Numbered from the stretch's first letter, positions 1 through 11,390 are shown. The stretch: DNA of 64,000 bases from Bryopsis sp. KO-2023 (GCA_030272585.1 BSYQ01000002.1:7502001-7566000), one strand, 5' to 3'. A program made the numbers and translations. The notes: generated by a model not told the origin, from the sequence alone.

Positions 1-1655
1 AACCCTTAGCCTGCAAGGTTTCAAGTTGGAGCCTCCAACAGAATTGTTTTTCGTAAAATCGACCTGTAAACTGTGGGTTGAAGCAAGCTTTGGGGATCCG
101 ATGGAGCGCCAAGGATCAGTTGCCATTTGGTGCGTCACATAGGAAGTCACCCTCCCAATTCTGACACTCGAGCATCACCGCCAGTAATGAAAAGCCCTCC
201 CCACCACTCAGCAGCACACGTGTAGCGTCTTGTGGGGTACAAAACGGCGAAGCCCAACCGTTTCCCCAACAAAGAGAAGCACTCTTCCATAATACTCTCG
301 ATCTCAATTAAGAATGCGTACCTTTGTTGCTATCTTGTTGGTCGCCATTGTGGCCACCGCCGCAATGGGTGAAACGGGTGGGCTTCTTGTCGATCAAGCT
401 TTCCCCCTACAGGTTTTCTCGGTCAAGAACCTAATTTGTATATTGATTGGGTTCTGTTGCAGATGTTGAAGCTTCTCTGTTTTCTGGGCGACATTTGGCT
501 GGTTGTGGTTGGAGAAGTGAGTGAAACAGCAAGCTAGGAATTGTTTCCGCTGCAGTTGACGGAATTTTGTTTTGTGAGGATACCCTGTGTCTGAAAAAGA
601 GCTCTGGGCTGGTTGTGTGCAGATTGTGGCTGGAAGAACCAACAGTGCTGCCACTGGGCATTTTGGGACGAATGGGCCTGCCGCTGTAAGTGCCATCAAG
701 GGTGCTACGGTGGCGGCGGCGGAGGTGGTGGTGGTGGTGGCGGGGGAGGAGGAGGAGGCGGCGGTGGTGGTGGTGGCGGCGGCGGAGGTGGTGGTGGAGG
801 AGGTGGAGGAGGGGGTGGCCGCTGAGTCGTCCGTGTCTGTGTAGGTTGAAGTGGCAGCTGTTGGAGTCTGATGTGTTTCTATTCAAACTTGCTCAAAGAC
901 TTTTTTTTTTGCTGTGGACTATATATATATGAGGTGATGGTATTGTCACAGGTTCTCTCCACAAGAAAGAGAGGGGTGTTCGGTTCCTGTGACTAGAGCG
1001 AAGTTTTGTGCGCAATGAATTTGACGGGTCGTTTTTTCTTTGTTAGGCAAGATATCAATCATTGATTAAATAGCATACCTTTGCCGAGCCATGATTCCAT
1101 AGAGCAGCAGTGGATCTGCTGGAAGAAAAAGAAAGAAAGAGACTGAATTTTGTGAATCATGAAACGTCGCATGTAATGAATTCACTAATGTGGTTTGGGT
1201 TAGTTTTTTAAACCTCCCATAAATAGTTTTTTTTCTTGGGCAAGTTCTTGGACTGGATTGGATTTGAAAACCACTGCAAGGCTTTTCTTCCGCTCGTTGC
1301 TTGTCTGTCCAAGAAATGAAGTGGGCCCTCTTTGTGCATGGACGATATGCAGGAAGAGGAGTTGAGTTTAATGTCCCCCATCAAGGGTGTCTGCGAAAGC
1401 CCCTCCCTGTTTTCTTTGGCGAGAAAATCACTCTTCACTTGTCACGGATATGGCAGTCACGGACGGGATAGTACGCCTCCACGCTCGAAAGAGCTTCAGG
1501 AAGGCGTTCAGAGTGGCTGGTTTTAAGTGGAGAAGTGTTCGTCAGAGCGACCCTGGCAAGGTACGCCTCCAGGAGCACTTCTTCTCTCCACTCCGTCCCT
1601 TGTGGACCTTTTCTAAAATTGCAATTATTATCCCCTATACAACTGCCAGCTGGCA
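1..1655 (+). repeat. Segmental duplication, copy 1
   Basis: This stretch is repeated in the same orientation at 60834-62637, about 60 kb away, with scattered substitutions and small indels. The shared part begins at or before base 1 (ACCCTTAGCCTGCAAGG) and ends in the middle of the palindrome at 1629-1670. It carries the secreted peptide gene at 314-825 and about 800 bp of downstream DNA in which I see no other gene. Copy 2 has two short tandem duplications (near 61810-61910 and 62070-62115) that are absent here. Confidence 0.95.
314..825 (+). CDS. Secreted Cys/Gly-rich peptide, copy 1 (3 exons)
   Basis: Likely exported peptide of 106 residues; function unknown. Exons are 314-377, 463-516 and 623-825, with GT-AG introns (donors GTGGGC and GTGAGT, acceptors TTGCAG and GTGCAG), all in phase 1. 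Residues 1-18 or so form a signal peptide (MRTFVAILLV then a hydrophobic stretch). The mature part has Cys pairs around CGWR, NCGWKNQQCCHW and CRCKCHQGC, then a long uninterrupted Gly run ending in Arg. The frame is chosen by comparison with the paralogue at 61147-61648: the four substitutions in exon 3 before the Gly run are all silent in this frame and all change residues in the overlapping V/A/E-rich frame. It could be a cell-wall, adhesive or antimicrobial peptide; nothing here decides. An alternative first donor (GTGAAA, 9 nt upstream) gives the same phase. Confidence 0.82.
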
Positions 1656-1670
1656 GTTGTATAGGGGATA
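1629..1670. repeat. Perfect 42-bp palindrome
   Basis: Two 21-nt arms meet at AGCT with no loop (left half TATCCCCTATACAACTGCCA plus G). In copy 2 of the segmental duplication only the left half and the first bases past the centre survive before R1 repeat sequence begins at 62638. Confidence 0.95.
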
Positions 1671-2192
1671 TAAAGGAGTGAAAGGTTGTGTAAAGATATT
1701 CCACATCGTCCATCCTTAGCCGTCGTAACACCCTTGACTCCCTCACCAAACCAAACCAAAAATTACATGCGCAGAAGCCCGGGCTCACTCACCACCACAG
1801 CCACCCTTCCATTGCATTTGAATGTGCAAGCTGGTGAAACTTCCCCTCTTTCGGTTTGTGTGTCGGTGGAACGATGAGTGTGAGCGTCCCTGACTCCGTC
1901 AACGAACCACACCCAACCGCAGTGAACACCTGGGCTTTGTGGAGCCAGAAATGTAACCATTGAATCATGTGATCATTGAATCATGTATATAACAGAGCCC
2001 CAAGGTTTGTGGTGGCAGAGGGGTGAGAACAAGAAAGGCAGAACTACACACAACCAGGAATGAATCCACCGTAGCTGATCACACTTCTTGATCTCATATC
2101 CCAACACAAACTCATATCCTCTCAATGCTACATCAGCATGAAATCCAGTCCATGGTGGGTGGTGGCAAGTGGCTTTTCGAGAACGGAAGTGA
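1671..2192. other. No gene recognised
   Basis: About 500 bp between the palindrome and the R1 repeat. It includes a directly repeated phrase, ATTGAATCATGT, near 1961-1986. Short open frames here have no family features. Confidence 0.5.
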
Positions 2193-3055
2193 ACGAAGCT
2201 TTGGTTTGCTGGCTTTCATGCGTGTTTATGGGATGTCACCACACGTGGATGGTCAGGGTGGCCAAAGGAGACATGGAATGCCCCTCGAAAGGTTCGTCAG
2301 GGACGTCAGTCAGACTGACTGTTGGGTGCAGCCAAAACCAGCTTTTCCAACCAGCTTGGAAAAGTAGATGGGTGGTGATTGGGTGGTTCCTGCACCCACA
2401 GTCTGACTGATCTTGAGGAATGGGCCGATGGGCTGGCTGTGGGGTTTTTCGCTTTTGTTGGGAAACCGAGTGGGTTGGTGGAAATTATAACAGAACCATA
2501 AACATCCAGAATCCAACAAAACACGCACACAAGGGCACCGAAAACAACAGCAGTTCTTCCCCAACATGCATGAAAATCCCCCCCAAAGAGGTAAAAAGTA
2601 AAATCGAAAACGAAAACAAAAACCCCGCCGGCGGTTTCAGCACCGGCGGCTACGACCTCTCTGGAGCATGACAATTCGAGAGTGAAGGTTCGAACCCGAG
2701 ACCTGGTGGCCAGGGATCCTCTAGCAGATCCCCTTGACCAGCGGGCGAACGATGATATGCAGCAATGTCGCACTCAAGTACCCCCCCCCCCCAAAGGATG
2801 ATTCACCCAACCGCCAGAAACTCGAGCGGTGCTCTCCGACGTCTTCGAAGACGTCTTCGAAACCAAACCAGCTGAATCCGAATCGCTGTCCTCGCGATGC
2901 TCACGCGTGGTGGTGACCAAAGCCACCAAAAGAGTCAGGTGGGTGAGAGTGCGGGGAGCTGTTGTGTGGGGGACAGGAAAACGCTTTCCTGTGCTGGAAA
3001 AGCTCGGTCGAGTTCCCACGGTTTGGGTATGCAACCAAACGCACCAACGGGTGCC
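2193..3055 (-). repeat. Dispersed repeat R1, copy A (tRNA-like promoter)
   Basis: One of five copies (also about 18075-18430, 34780-35255, 53375-54105 and 62638-63215). Read on the minus strand it has a pol III A-box-like TGGTCAAGGGG (2730-2740) and a B-box-like GGTTCGAACC (2687-2696) about 40 nt apart, then a G/C hairpin and a T-rich tract. Upstream of the A box is the 18-bp palindrome GACGTCTTCGAAGACGTC. The tRNA fold itself is degraded, so this looks like a SINE-like or composite element. The part from 2193 to 2500 is shared only with copy D. Confidence 0.75.
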
Positions 3056-4744
3056 ATGGTTTTGGCGCAGCGCGCCTGAGGTGGTGATTCCGGGAGGACT
3101 CTCATTATTTTTCGTGGAACGAATTCAATGGTTTCCAAGAATAAGTAAAAAAACATAACAGAGATGACTAAAAGGAACCTTTCAAATTAATATGCAGCCC
3201 AAATGCACCAGAGTCACTGAAGTGTTTTGTACCTAATGCAGTCCATTGGTTTTAAATAAAACACACACATGAACAGTGATGTTTTTTGTTTTTTTGAATT
3301 CCCCCATATGTATAACCCTTTTCTTTTCTTTCTTACCCATGTAGGTTCAGACATCCAGAAGCCTGATTCTGCTGACCTCTCTCTCCCCCCTTGGAAAGGA
3401 AAAAAAACAAAAATAAAGGAAGGAAGGAAGCGACGATGGTTGAATTGTTGGACTCCAGAAAACCCGAGAATGTTATAAAATGATGGACCATGCACTTGCC
3501 AGCCCAAATGAAACTGCAGAAACTTGAAGTCAAAAAAGTCCTCGTCCTGCTGGGCATAGGGTTAAAATTCCAACGGCTGCTTCCCCCTTCCTAGTTAAAG
3601 GTTGAAAAGGGATCAGCAGGGGGTAAAAAAAATGGGACCAGCAGCAGCAAACTTGATTTCTAGAAAAAAATATTTGTGGTTGATTGGCCAGAATTTTAGG
3701 AGTCTGTTTAACATAGATCAACTGATATAGAAAAAAAAAAATCATCATGTGGCTTTCTCTTGTTCAGGTTTGTTCACTTTGGTTCAGCAAGGGACCATGT
3801 TTTTTCAGCACCAATGATGCCCTTTTCTTTAAATAGTGTGGGTCGCTCTCCTTACAGGCAATTTCTTCGCTGCATTTGTTTTTCAAGTGCCAAACAATTT
3901 AAAAACACAGTGGTAGGGAAAAAAGAGATACCGCATTTTTTGATGTATAGTTTACATATATATGTGGTGTTCTTTCTTTCCGGGGGGGGGGAAGGGAGGA
4001 GAATTTGCCAGTCAGTTTAACAATAATAGTAGTTCGATGAACTGTCTTGAAATGGGGGCAGATTTTCTCAAAAATGAGGGTGTTATCTTTTAAACAAGAA
4101 TAGTGGAGGCCCGAAATGGACAAGGAAGCCTTCGATTTAAAATACAAAAGCAGCCAAATTACTTTATCCCTGTCAGAAAGAAGGGTGTATTTTACTGAGA
4201 AAAAATAACATAGTTCTTCTTATTTCAGTGGGTTCTTTCTTTTTGTTTTTGAATCTCTATTTGTGGTGCAGAGACTTTTCTTCGGTGAGTTTATTTCTAA
4301 CAGAACCCTCCAAACTTTTTGCAGTTTTGGGGGTTTGATCTGTATCTTTTGGGGATATTCTGGTGTTCCTAGTAAAGACGCTCAGGATGGTGAGGGTCAC
4401 CATGGTGGTTTTCCTGGATACTTCAATACATAGGGAAGTTAGGGGTTTATTGTGTGATTGTGTGATTGTGTGTTTGTGTGTGTGTGCTGAGGGGGGAAGT
4501 AAATCTTTGGGCTGAGTTCTGTTCTGTTCGGTTGAGTTTTTTTTTTGTCTTTAAACACAAAATAATAATTTTCTAGCAGCATGGTGGGGTCTGTTTAGGA
4601 GGCTTTTTGAGAATGTATTTCAGGTTCTGGTGGATGATAGACAAGTTTAGGTTAATAGTGTATTTTACCTCTTACTCCCTTTTGAGATTTCAGCTTATTT
4701 TGTATTTCGAATCAGCTGCAAAATTTGGGTGAGGGAAATAGAGT
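3056..4744. other. No gene recognised; low-complexity DNA
   Basis: About 1.7 kb with homopolymer runs, including a G run near 3981, and a GTGTGATT/GTGTGT tract near 4456-4488. Open frames are short and lack splice-compatible homologous blocks. Confidence 0.5.
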
Positions 4745-5056
4745 GAGATACTGATTGGTCAGTCCGAGGAAAGAGAAAACCTCGGCCGGTAAATGGGTGG
4801 GTCTGTTCTGGCGCCCTGAAGAGTTGGTGGTGGGATAGATGAAGTGCTAGGAAAAGCGCCAGGCGGGGAACCAAGCAGCGATCACTGGCCACCTACCTAG
4901 GTGGCAGGACAATGCACCGGAGCGAAGCACAGGATTCACCAATGGCAGACAGGCAGAGGGACCGCTCGATTGTTTTGGTTGCGGAGGTACTAACCGTTGC
5001 GCCACCAGCCCATTTGGGATCACGACCAAAAGACAAATTTGGGAGGTCACAAGTGG
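4745..5056 (-). repeat. Dispersed repeat R2, copy 1 (tRNA-linked)
   Basis: Reverse-oriented copy of a block also found at 10827-11390 and 14826-15388; the shared core includes GGTCCCTCTG and GCATTGTCCTCCCACC on the opposite strand. As at 10.8 kb, it lies directly upstream of a tRNA-like sequence. Near 4977-5012 on the minus strand it contains a tRNA-like 5' half (TGGCGCAACGGTTAG, A-box type) that is absent from the other copies. Confidence 0.8.
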
Positions 5057-5279
5057 CCGAGTGGTACAAGGCGTTAGACTCGACATATGGTTTCTTTTTT
5101 CGCTTTTCAGCTGAGAGAAATGTGCGAAGCAGGGTACATACGAGGTTGGTCGTCAAAATGAAAGTGGAGGTTCCATACTACCTTGAGTACATGGATTTGG
5201 TTCCGAACTCTGACCGGATCTAGTCTTAGATCGTCGCTGACCTAGGGTATCGGCGGGGGTTCGATTCCTCCTCTCCACA
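5050..5279 (+). pseudogene. Chimeric tRNA relic (Leu/Ser-type halves with intervening sequence)
   Basis: The 5' part (TCACAAG, then TGGCCGAGTGG) is nearly the same as tRNA-Leu(TAA) at 10742-10826. The anticodon region reads ACTCGAC, as in Ser(CGA). After about 120 nt comes a long variable arm and a good T arm (GGGGG TTCGATT CCTCC) ending TCTCCAC. The two acceptor strands do not pair: the 3' strand calls for GTGGAGA at the 5' end. This is best read as a joined relic of two tRNA genes; a divergent intron-bearing tRNA-Ser is possible. Confidence 0.45.
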
Positions 5280-5280
5280 C

Positions 5281-7035
5281 TTTCATTTTTGAACACAGGA
5301 CAGCCCTGGTGCGGAATACGACGGAATACGCAAGGTAATATATATATATATATATATCGTCACGTGCACCTCGATTCGACTACCTCATAGGGGGAGGGCT
5401 TTCTCCTTTTCTTTTTCAGATAACATTTCCCACTTTTGGGGGGGGGGGCACAGAAAGAATCAGAATTCTTTTCTTTTGCTGCCCAGGTAACATTTCTTTC
5501 TCAGTGTTTTCAGTTTGGTTTTCTTTGTGTTTTTTCCCCCAGATGTGTCTGTGAATCAATGGGAGTTAACCGAATTCACAGCAAAGGGTCATTCACAGGG
5601 CTGACTGCCCCAGATTCTGTTACAGAATCTACAGAATTTCTGTAGACTTTGTTTCTCTTCCACATCTCAAAAACGACTCGACATTCTCGCCCTCCATTTG
5701 CGCAAACAAACCCAAGAGCTGTAACAATATGAAAGCAGACCACCAATGATAGCCCACCCTTTAGACGACTCCTCGTTTTGGGATGCCGTTTTCTGCCAAA
5801 ACCGATTTTTCCTACCATGCCCGTCTCTGGATTGTGAACTATTGACTGCGGCAACAAAGTAAATAGAAGCCGATTCAGGCATCTCAACTTAAACGCAGGT
5901 GGGGACACATCTCCCTACCATTTTTTGCAATCCAGGCAACCTCTCCCTTTCTTTTGAAATTGGAACTGTTCTCTGAAGCAGCATCATGTCGAGTTGACAC
6001 CGACAAGCAGAAGCATAATTTAGGACTCTATGATCGGGGTCCAGAGTACCTATGCGAAACAAAAAACACACACACGGTTCGCCATGAATGCAAAGGTATG
6101 CCCAAACACAACAACAACAATCCAAACCCTGAGGATTCCAGCTGCTGGGAAGTTGGAATCTGGTGAAGTGGAGCTTCTCCCCATGTACAAAACATGTCGA
6201 CTCCTGTACAAAACAAATTCACAATCCCCATTGAAGGGGGTCTGAATTCGGAATGCCATCATTCCATGAAGACCCAGAATGGCAGAATTAGATAAGACGA
6301 TACCAGGCCGATCTATAGTGCTTCGTCTCGACGCCCTTCACACAAATCCGAAGGCAATTTCTAAAAAAGGGGGGGTCGCCCGAAAAAATGGCCGTCACTC
6401 TTCCACTCTTCCACTCTACCCCTCACGGCAGAAAAGTTTGACCTGGACATCCTGTCAACTCGCCAGATCATTAACTCCGACACAATCGCAGTTGAAAAGA
6501 GGTGCGATCCCACCTCACGAACAACTTTGTCGGACGACCGTTATTTTTTCTCTCGAAGTCCCTCTGCCTGAAACGCTTTTGATTTCGGCCACTCGCACAG
6601 AGGTGAGTTCGCTCGGCGCCAAGTTTTTGCTTCGCTTTTTTGAGCTATATCAAGAAAAAAAACGACTAAAAAGGGGCTGACTGAGACTGTCGGTTTTGTC
6701 TCTGCGGTGGGGGGGTGATCTTGGGGAGGCTCGAGCAGAGTCCTGTTCTCGCTTTTTTGGCTCACTGTCTATTCGTTTTCCTCGTTATGTTTCCGGAACA
6801 GTGTTTTTCTTGGCCCCCAATGAGGGGATGTCGGGGTGGCGTCCCTATCTTCGCTCTTTTCCGTATGAAAAAACTGCGCGCTCGGCGAGGTGATAAAAGT
6901 CTCGCTTTGGGGCTGTTTGATCACGTGATACTGTGAATCGAGGAAGAGCATGGTTTTTTTGAGAGCGCACAGCTCCGTGTCATTGCAAGGACTGATTGGT
7001 TGATCGTTTCTTCGAATTGAAGGGAGGTCGCTACC
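5281..7035. other. No gene recognised upstream of the first F-box/WD40 gene
   Basis: Contains a (TA)n tract near 5338-5357 and a T/C-rich stretch. A frame of 133 codons at 6279-6680 is open but has no recognisable domain. The last few hundred bases probably hold the promoter of the gene at 7036; I see no clear TATA box. Confidence 0.45.
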
Positions 7036-8073
7036 ATGAGCGACCACATCCGGATCGAATGGGACTTGCCCAGGGAGATCCTGATCGAGATTCTTCGAAG
7101 GCTTCCTGTTACCTCGCTTGCCAGATGCTCTTGTGTAGCGCCACATTGGCAAGAAGCTATAAAAAGGGAATCGTCCTTAAAAAGGAAAATCGACTTGGAG
7201 CGTGCGTGGTTGCATGAACCAATAGAGCCTCTTATCCACAAGGGAAAAAAAGAGTTTTTCATATTTTGTTGTGCCAAGATGGAAGATCTCATTGCCTTGG
7301 GTGGTTATAAAAGGTTCACGGTGTTCGACTTCCAGCGAAAAGAATTTGTTTTTGATTGCGAGGAGATTGGCTCCGTGTTCAGTCTCTCTTTTATGGATGG
7401 GATACTTGTGACCGGGGATCTCTTAGGTAATTTGTGTGGATGGGAGATATTCACATGGAAAAAACTTTTTTGTGCCCCAATTCTTGATTCCGCTATCTTA
7501 TCGATTGCGGACCTTGGCGACAACGTGGCCATTGGGGGCAAAGGTGGGGATCTTCGAATTTGGAAAAAAGGGGTATGGGGGTTAAAAGGATCCCTTCAAG
7601 GTCATGAGGGTGATGTGACTTGTCTCTTGCCCCAATCAGACAATCTTTTGATCAGTGGGTCGGGGGATGGGAGTATCCGAATATGGAACTTAGATGACAA
7701 TGTTTGCCTCCGAGTGATTTGTGGGCAAAAATGGGGAGTATGCTCCCTGAGTGTTTCCGATGGATTGATCTTTTGTGGAGCGTTTGATGGTAATATTCGC
7801 TCGTGGGAATTTGAGAGCGGTCAACACATGCAAACCTTTCGAGGTCACAAAAGATACGTGACCTCCGTCTTTGTTAAAGGAGGTCGAATGTTCACGGGAT
7901 CCTATGATAAAACAATAAAAATTTGGGATGCAACGAAGGGTGAGTGTGTGAGGAGTTTTGATTGCTCGCACAATCGAAACCAGGATGATGTCCGGCAAAG
8001 GATGCATGTGCTATGGGCAGGCCACTTTATTTCGGGCATTTTACGATTTTTTGGGCATATGCGCCCAAAATAA
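7036..8073 (+). CDS. F-box/WD40 protein 1, 3' end interrupted by a transposon
   Basis: Probable substrate-receptor subunit of an SCF-type ubiquitin ligase. The F-box is at residues 6-50 (LPREILIEIL, then ARCSCVAPHW), the Skp1-binding part in known families. WD40 repeats follow from about residue 95 to 310, with GH-to-WD units such as LQGHEGDVTCL, ISGSGDGSIRIW, TFRGHKRYVTSV and TGSYDKTIKIWD, which would form a propeller binding the target. ATG at 7036 has a good context (ACCATGAGC) and matches the start of the paralogue at 36309. The gene has no introns. The last 19 codons come from the inserted element at 8018-8927; the native end lies beyond it (8928-9009). Without the insert the frame would read directly into DDEKLVAVRG and WDFSKGL, as in the intact paralogue at 51954. 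Confidence 0.9.
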   Translation: MSDHIRIEWDLPREILIEILRRLPVTSLARCSCVAPHWQEAIKRESSLKRKIDLERAWLHEPIEPLIHKGKKEFFIFCCAKMEDLIALGGYKRFTVFDFQRKEFVFDCEEIGSVFSLSFMDGILVTGDLLGNLCGWEIFTWKKLFCAPILDSAILSIADLGDNVAIGGKGGDLRIWKKGVWGLKGSLQGHEGDVTCLLPQSDNLLISGSGDGSIRIWNLDDNVCLRVICGQKWGVCSLSVSDGLIFCGAFDGNIRSWEFESGQHMQTFRGHKRYVTSVFVKGGRMFTGSYDKTIKIWDATKGECVRSFDCSHNRNQDDVRQRMHVLWAGHFISGILRFFGHMRPK

Positions 8074-8328
8074 GGTTTGCGGCCGTGCCCAAAATTAACT
8101 TCAATTTGTTTGGAGATGTAGTCTAATAATATGATTAAAACTGTCACATCTGAGTTGGATGTGTATATCTCAGGACGGATTTTCACTTCAGGGTTTTTTG
8201 TGTGTGTGCATTCGTTGTTAGTACCTTATATAAGGTAATTCTTGCCTTAAACTAATTTTTGTTGGAAAAGTTTTCTAAAAAATTGTGCTGGAAAAACTAA
8301 AGCAATGAGCGCACGCAGAAATTTTACC

Positions 8329-8367
<39 letters not shown>

Positions 8368-8927
8368 GAATATAATTACATGCGTAGAATGCGTAGAATT
8401 CCCAACGAAAGCAAAGAAGCTCCCTATAACATAACATAATTACACGCGAAGAAGCTCCCTATTGTGGTGTGAAATTAGCACGGGGAGGATCCACAATGTT
8501 TTGGCGAGTTTGAAGACTTGGGGTTGTAGTCCGGCACAAGGGGCGGGATAAGCTTAAGCTCGTTTTCAGATTTTTTGTGTTTGATTCGTTTTGAACACAT
8601 TTCTTTGTGCATTATTTGTGCAGTGCTTTTTTTCTGCGAATGCCTAATTTTTTCCCTGGACTAACTTTTGCAATCTGATTGGATGGCAAAAATCAGTCTA
8701 CGCAGAAAATAAACCCACGCAATACTTAATACGCACAAAAAATTACACTAGATACAATATATGTTGTGCTGAGCTAATCCTATTGATGTAATTTGAGGAG
8801 GAAAAAGATTCCCCAATAAATAAGCCCAAAATAAGGTTTGGGCTGAGGCCCAAAATAAGGTTTGGGCTGAGGCCCAAAATAAGCTATTTTTGGTGTTTCG
8901 GGCGTGTGCCCGAAATAAAGTGGCCTG
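8018..8927. mobile_element. hAT-like MITE inserted in the F-box/WD40 gene
   Basis: A 910-bp element with perfect 20-bp terminal inverted repeats, CAGGCCACTTTATTTCGGGC at 8018-8037 and its complement at 8908-8927. It is flanked by the 8-bp direct repeat GCTATGGG (8010-8017 and 8928-8935). An 8-bp target duplication and CA/TG termini are typical of the hAT superfamily. It encodes no transposase. Subterminal copies of GCCCAAAATAAGG occur near both ends (8060, 8823, 8846, 8872), and a (CA)n tract lies at 8331-8366. Confidence 0.92.
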
Positions 8928-9009
8928 GCTATGGGTCGATGATGAAAAGTTGGTGGCCGTTCGTGGAAATTGGGAGATTAGGGAGTGGGATTTTTCCAAG
9001 GGGTTATGA
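8928..9009 (+). pseudogene. Severed 3' end of F-box/WD40 gene 1
   Basis: Starts with the second copy of the target duplication and continues in the original frame (VDDEKLVAVRG, then WDFSKGL and TGA at 9007-9009). It corresponds to the end of the paralogue at 51954-53060 (VEDEKLTVVTR, WDFSKHF). The transposon separates it from its gene. Confidence 0.9.
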
Positions 9010-10741
9010 GCATTATCTTGGTAGAGCCAATTTTCTTCTATAATGTGTTAATTGATTGTGAGGTACAACTCTAAAGAGAAGCGTTGTTTTGAATTTCTCT
9101 TACCTTCTTCTCCATCGACCAATTATAGCGTGTGATTAATATTTTTTATATATATTTCAAGGCTTTATGATTTGAGAAGACACAAGTAGTTGGGCTATTT
9201 CCATCCTAAATATTCTGCGCAAGTCATAAGTTTATGAATATTGTTTTTTAAGAAAATGTATTGTTGTTTCAAACCTTTGCAACAGTTTTGTCACTCATGC
9301 CCTGCCTCCAGAGTGATTGAGTTTCGTCTTAATCAATCGGATACCCAACACACTTAACAGTACCAGCCAACCCATTGACTCATCACCTAGAGTCGATCAC
9401 TCTCACGAGTGCCGCGCATTTTGCCCTTGCATATTGTCTCTTAAATAAAGAATGCAAAGAAGGAGGAAACTCGACGACGTGAAATTGTGGGCCTCACTGC
9501 TCGTTTTTTTCCACGATCCGGGAGGACGCAGAAAAAAACGACCCTCGAATAAAGAAAACCTCTTTCGAATTCACCAACGAGAAAAAAGAGAATATCTTTT
9601 CCACTGAGACAAGATGTCACATGATGTCACAATATTTTACATTGAAACAAATAGGAGTAAATTCTCGATTCGATCACTACACGTTCTGGTGAAACGCTTT
9701 GCAGTTACATGTCACAAACGGGTTCTGGACAATCCATGTTTTTTTGGAAACTTTGCCCCACGAAAAGAGACTTTGAAATGTCCCAGTGTAGCATTTATCC
9801 TGTTTTTACTGAACCGTGGGCGGACTGCGGCACCCTCTCTGTTTCCTTCAGCAAGATAAAAAAATCAATTATGTGCTCTTCAACTGTCGCAGTAAATGCG
9901 GTCGTGGACAGGGGGGTGACTGTGTAAGTTGGTAAGAACCTCGAAAAGGTTTAGGACAAAAAAAGTTGGTTGAAATCGGCTGGTTCCACGTGTAGCGTTG
10001 CACGCCAGACAGTTATACCTAAATTCTCCCATAACAACGATCATTTTTTTTCAAATTTTAAGTTTTCTGTTTCATGGAATGAAATCTCCACATTTCTTTT
10101 TCGCAGTTCTATATTCTAAGCCAATACACCCCCCACTGTTCGATTTATTTTTTTTCTTCTGTGACTAACCCACCCATTGGCCCCTCATTATTCCCCTCTC
10201 AAATTTTGCAACCCATTCAAAATACAACATCCGTCGAAATCTCAAAAGAAAGTAAGAGGAACTATGCACTACACTCGAAAAATTACTCATCGTCCACCAT
10301 CAGAAACTCAAATCAGTTCTCAAAAAACCCTCTTAAACAATCCCCACCACAGCTCTGAAAAGACACAAAAAGAGCAAAATGTACCCCTTGACAGAACCCA
10401 ACCCACAGATTTCTGATAAAACAGGTTTAGTTCCCCCCCCCCTCACGCCCCCCTTCCAAAAAAACCAAAATCACGCATTCACCCCAACCTAACCCCCTGG
10501 GCCTTGAAATCTTTGGGTAACAAATTACCACCATGATGAGGTGGTTATTTTTTGAGGACAGAAAGACTGCACCCCAAAAATAAACAAATAAAGACTAGAA
10601 ATGAGTAGAGTGAGGAATACTTTACACATATCGAAGGGCTTCTGTTGAAAAGAAAACAAATGTGTTCACTACAGGGGGGGGTACCCAGTCAGACACATCA
10701 AATTTGATTGAGGAAAAAGGCTGATGGATGTCAAATATCCT
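9010..10741. other. No gene recognised
   Basis: About 1.7 kb. 10160-10500 is rich in A and C on this strand. An 81-codon frame at 9614-9859 lacks recognisable features. Confidence 0.45.
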
Positions 10742-10826
10742 TGCACAAGGTGGGGTTCGAAACCACGCAGAGACTAGCTCCATCAGGTCTTAAGTCTGAC
10801 GCCTTGGACCACTCGGCCACTTGTGC
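10742..10826 (-). tRNA. tRNA-Leu (anticodon TAA)
   Basis: 85 nt on the minus strand without intron. The acceptor GCACAAG pairs with CTTGTGC, followed by discriminator A. TGGCCGAGTGG gives the A box; the anticodon loop CTTAAGA has TAA at 34-36, and the long variable arm is of class II type. The anticodon stem has one A-C mismatch and the T stem one T-C mismatch, so some decay is possible. It lies at the edge of repeat R2; the matching position in the copy at 14.8 kb has lost almost all of the tRNA. Confidence 0.78.
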
Positions 10827-11390
10827 CACGAAAATCTTGGAACTAATTTGTCTTTCTGATTGTGAACATAAATGAAGTACTGGTGGGAAACAAGAAGCAA
10901 ACGGGGCGCAGAATGATTCCAAAAGCGAAAAAACAAAAAGAAAAATTGAGGGGTCCCTCTGCTTGTCTACCATTGGTGAATCTTGTGCTCAGCTCTGGTG
11001 CATTGTCCTCCCACCAAGGCAGGCGGCCAGTGATTGCTGCTCGGTTTCCCGCCTGGCGCTTCACCCAGCACTTCATCCTTTTCACCCCCGACTCCTCAGA
11101 GAAAGCACCAGAACAGACCCACCCCTTGGAAAGGATACACCATCAACGCTCGGCACAAGACCAAGAACAGACACCTTCGATCCACGCTCAACAGTCCCCG
11201 CTTGGGTGATAACCAGGCGTTACCCTGCTCGACACTCTAAAATATAGATTTAGGTTACGTTGTTTTCAGACATTGGGGCGGAGTTCAAGCACACGCAACA
11301 AAACCAAATGTCAGTTCTGTAAGACTCCAGCACATCCTGGTTGGTGGAAGACGAGGTGCACCAGCACCCATGGTGCTGGAGCGATGACAC
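10827..11390 (+). repeat. Dispersed repeat R2, copy 2
   Basis: Closely related to 14826-15388 over its length, including TGAACATAAATGAAGTACTG, GGTGAATC, CAGTCCCCGCTTGGG and CTGTAAGACTCCAGCACA. It is directly adjacent to tRNA-Leu(TAA). Confidence 0.88.

Noticed and set aside
587-844. V/A/E-rich plus frame overlapping the Gly-rich exon
   Set aside because: All four differences from the second copy change residues in this frame, while all are silent in the Cys frame.
431-886. His/Arg-rich minus-strand frame of 151 codons, and its twin at 61227-61781
   Set aside because: It is the antisense of the Gly-codon run of the secreted peptide gene; the plus frame shows silent-only changes.
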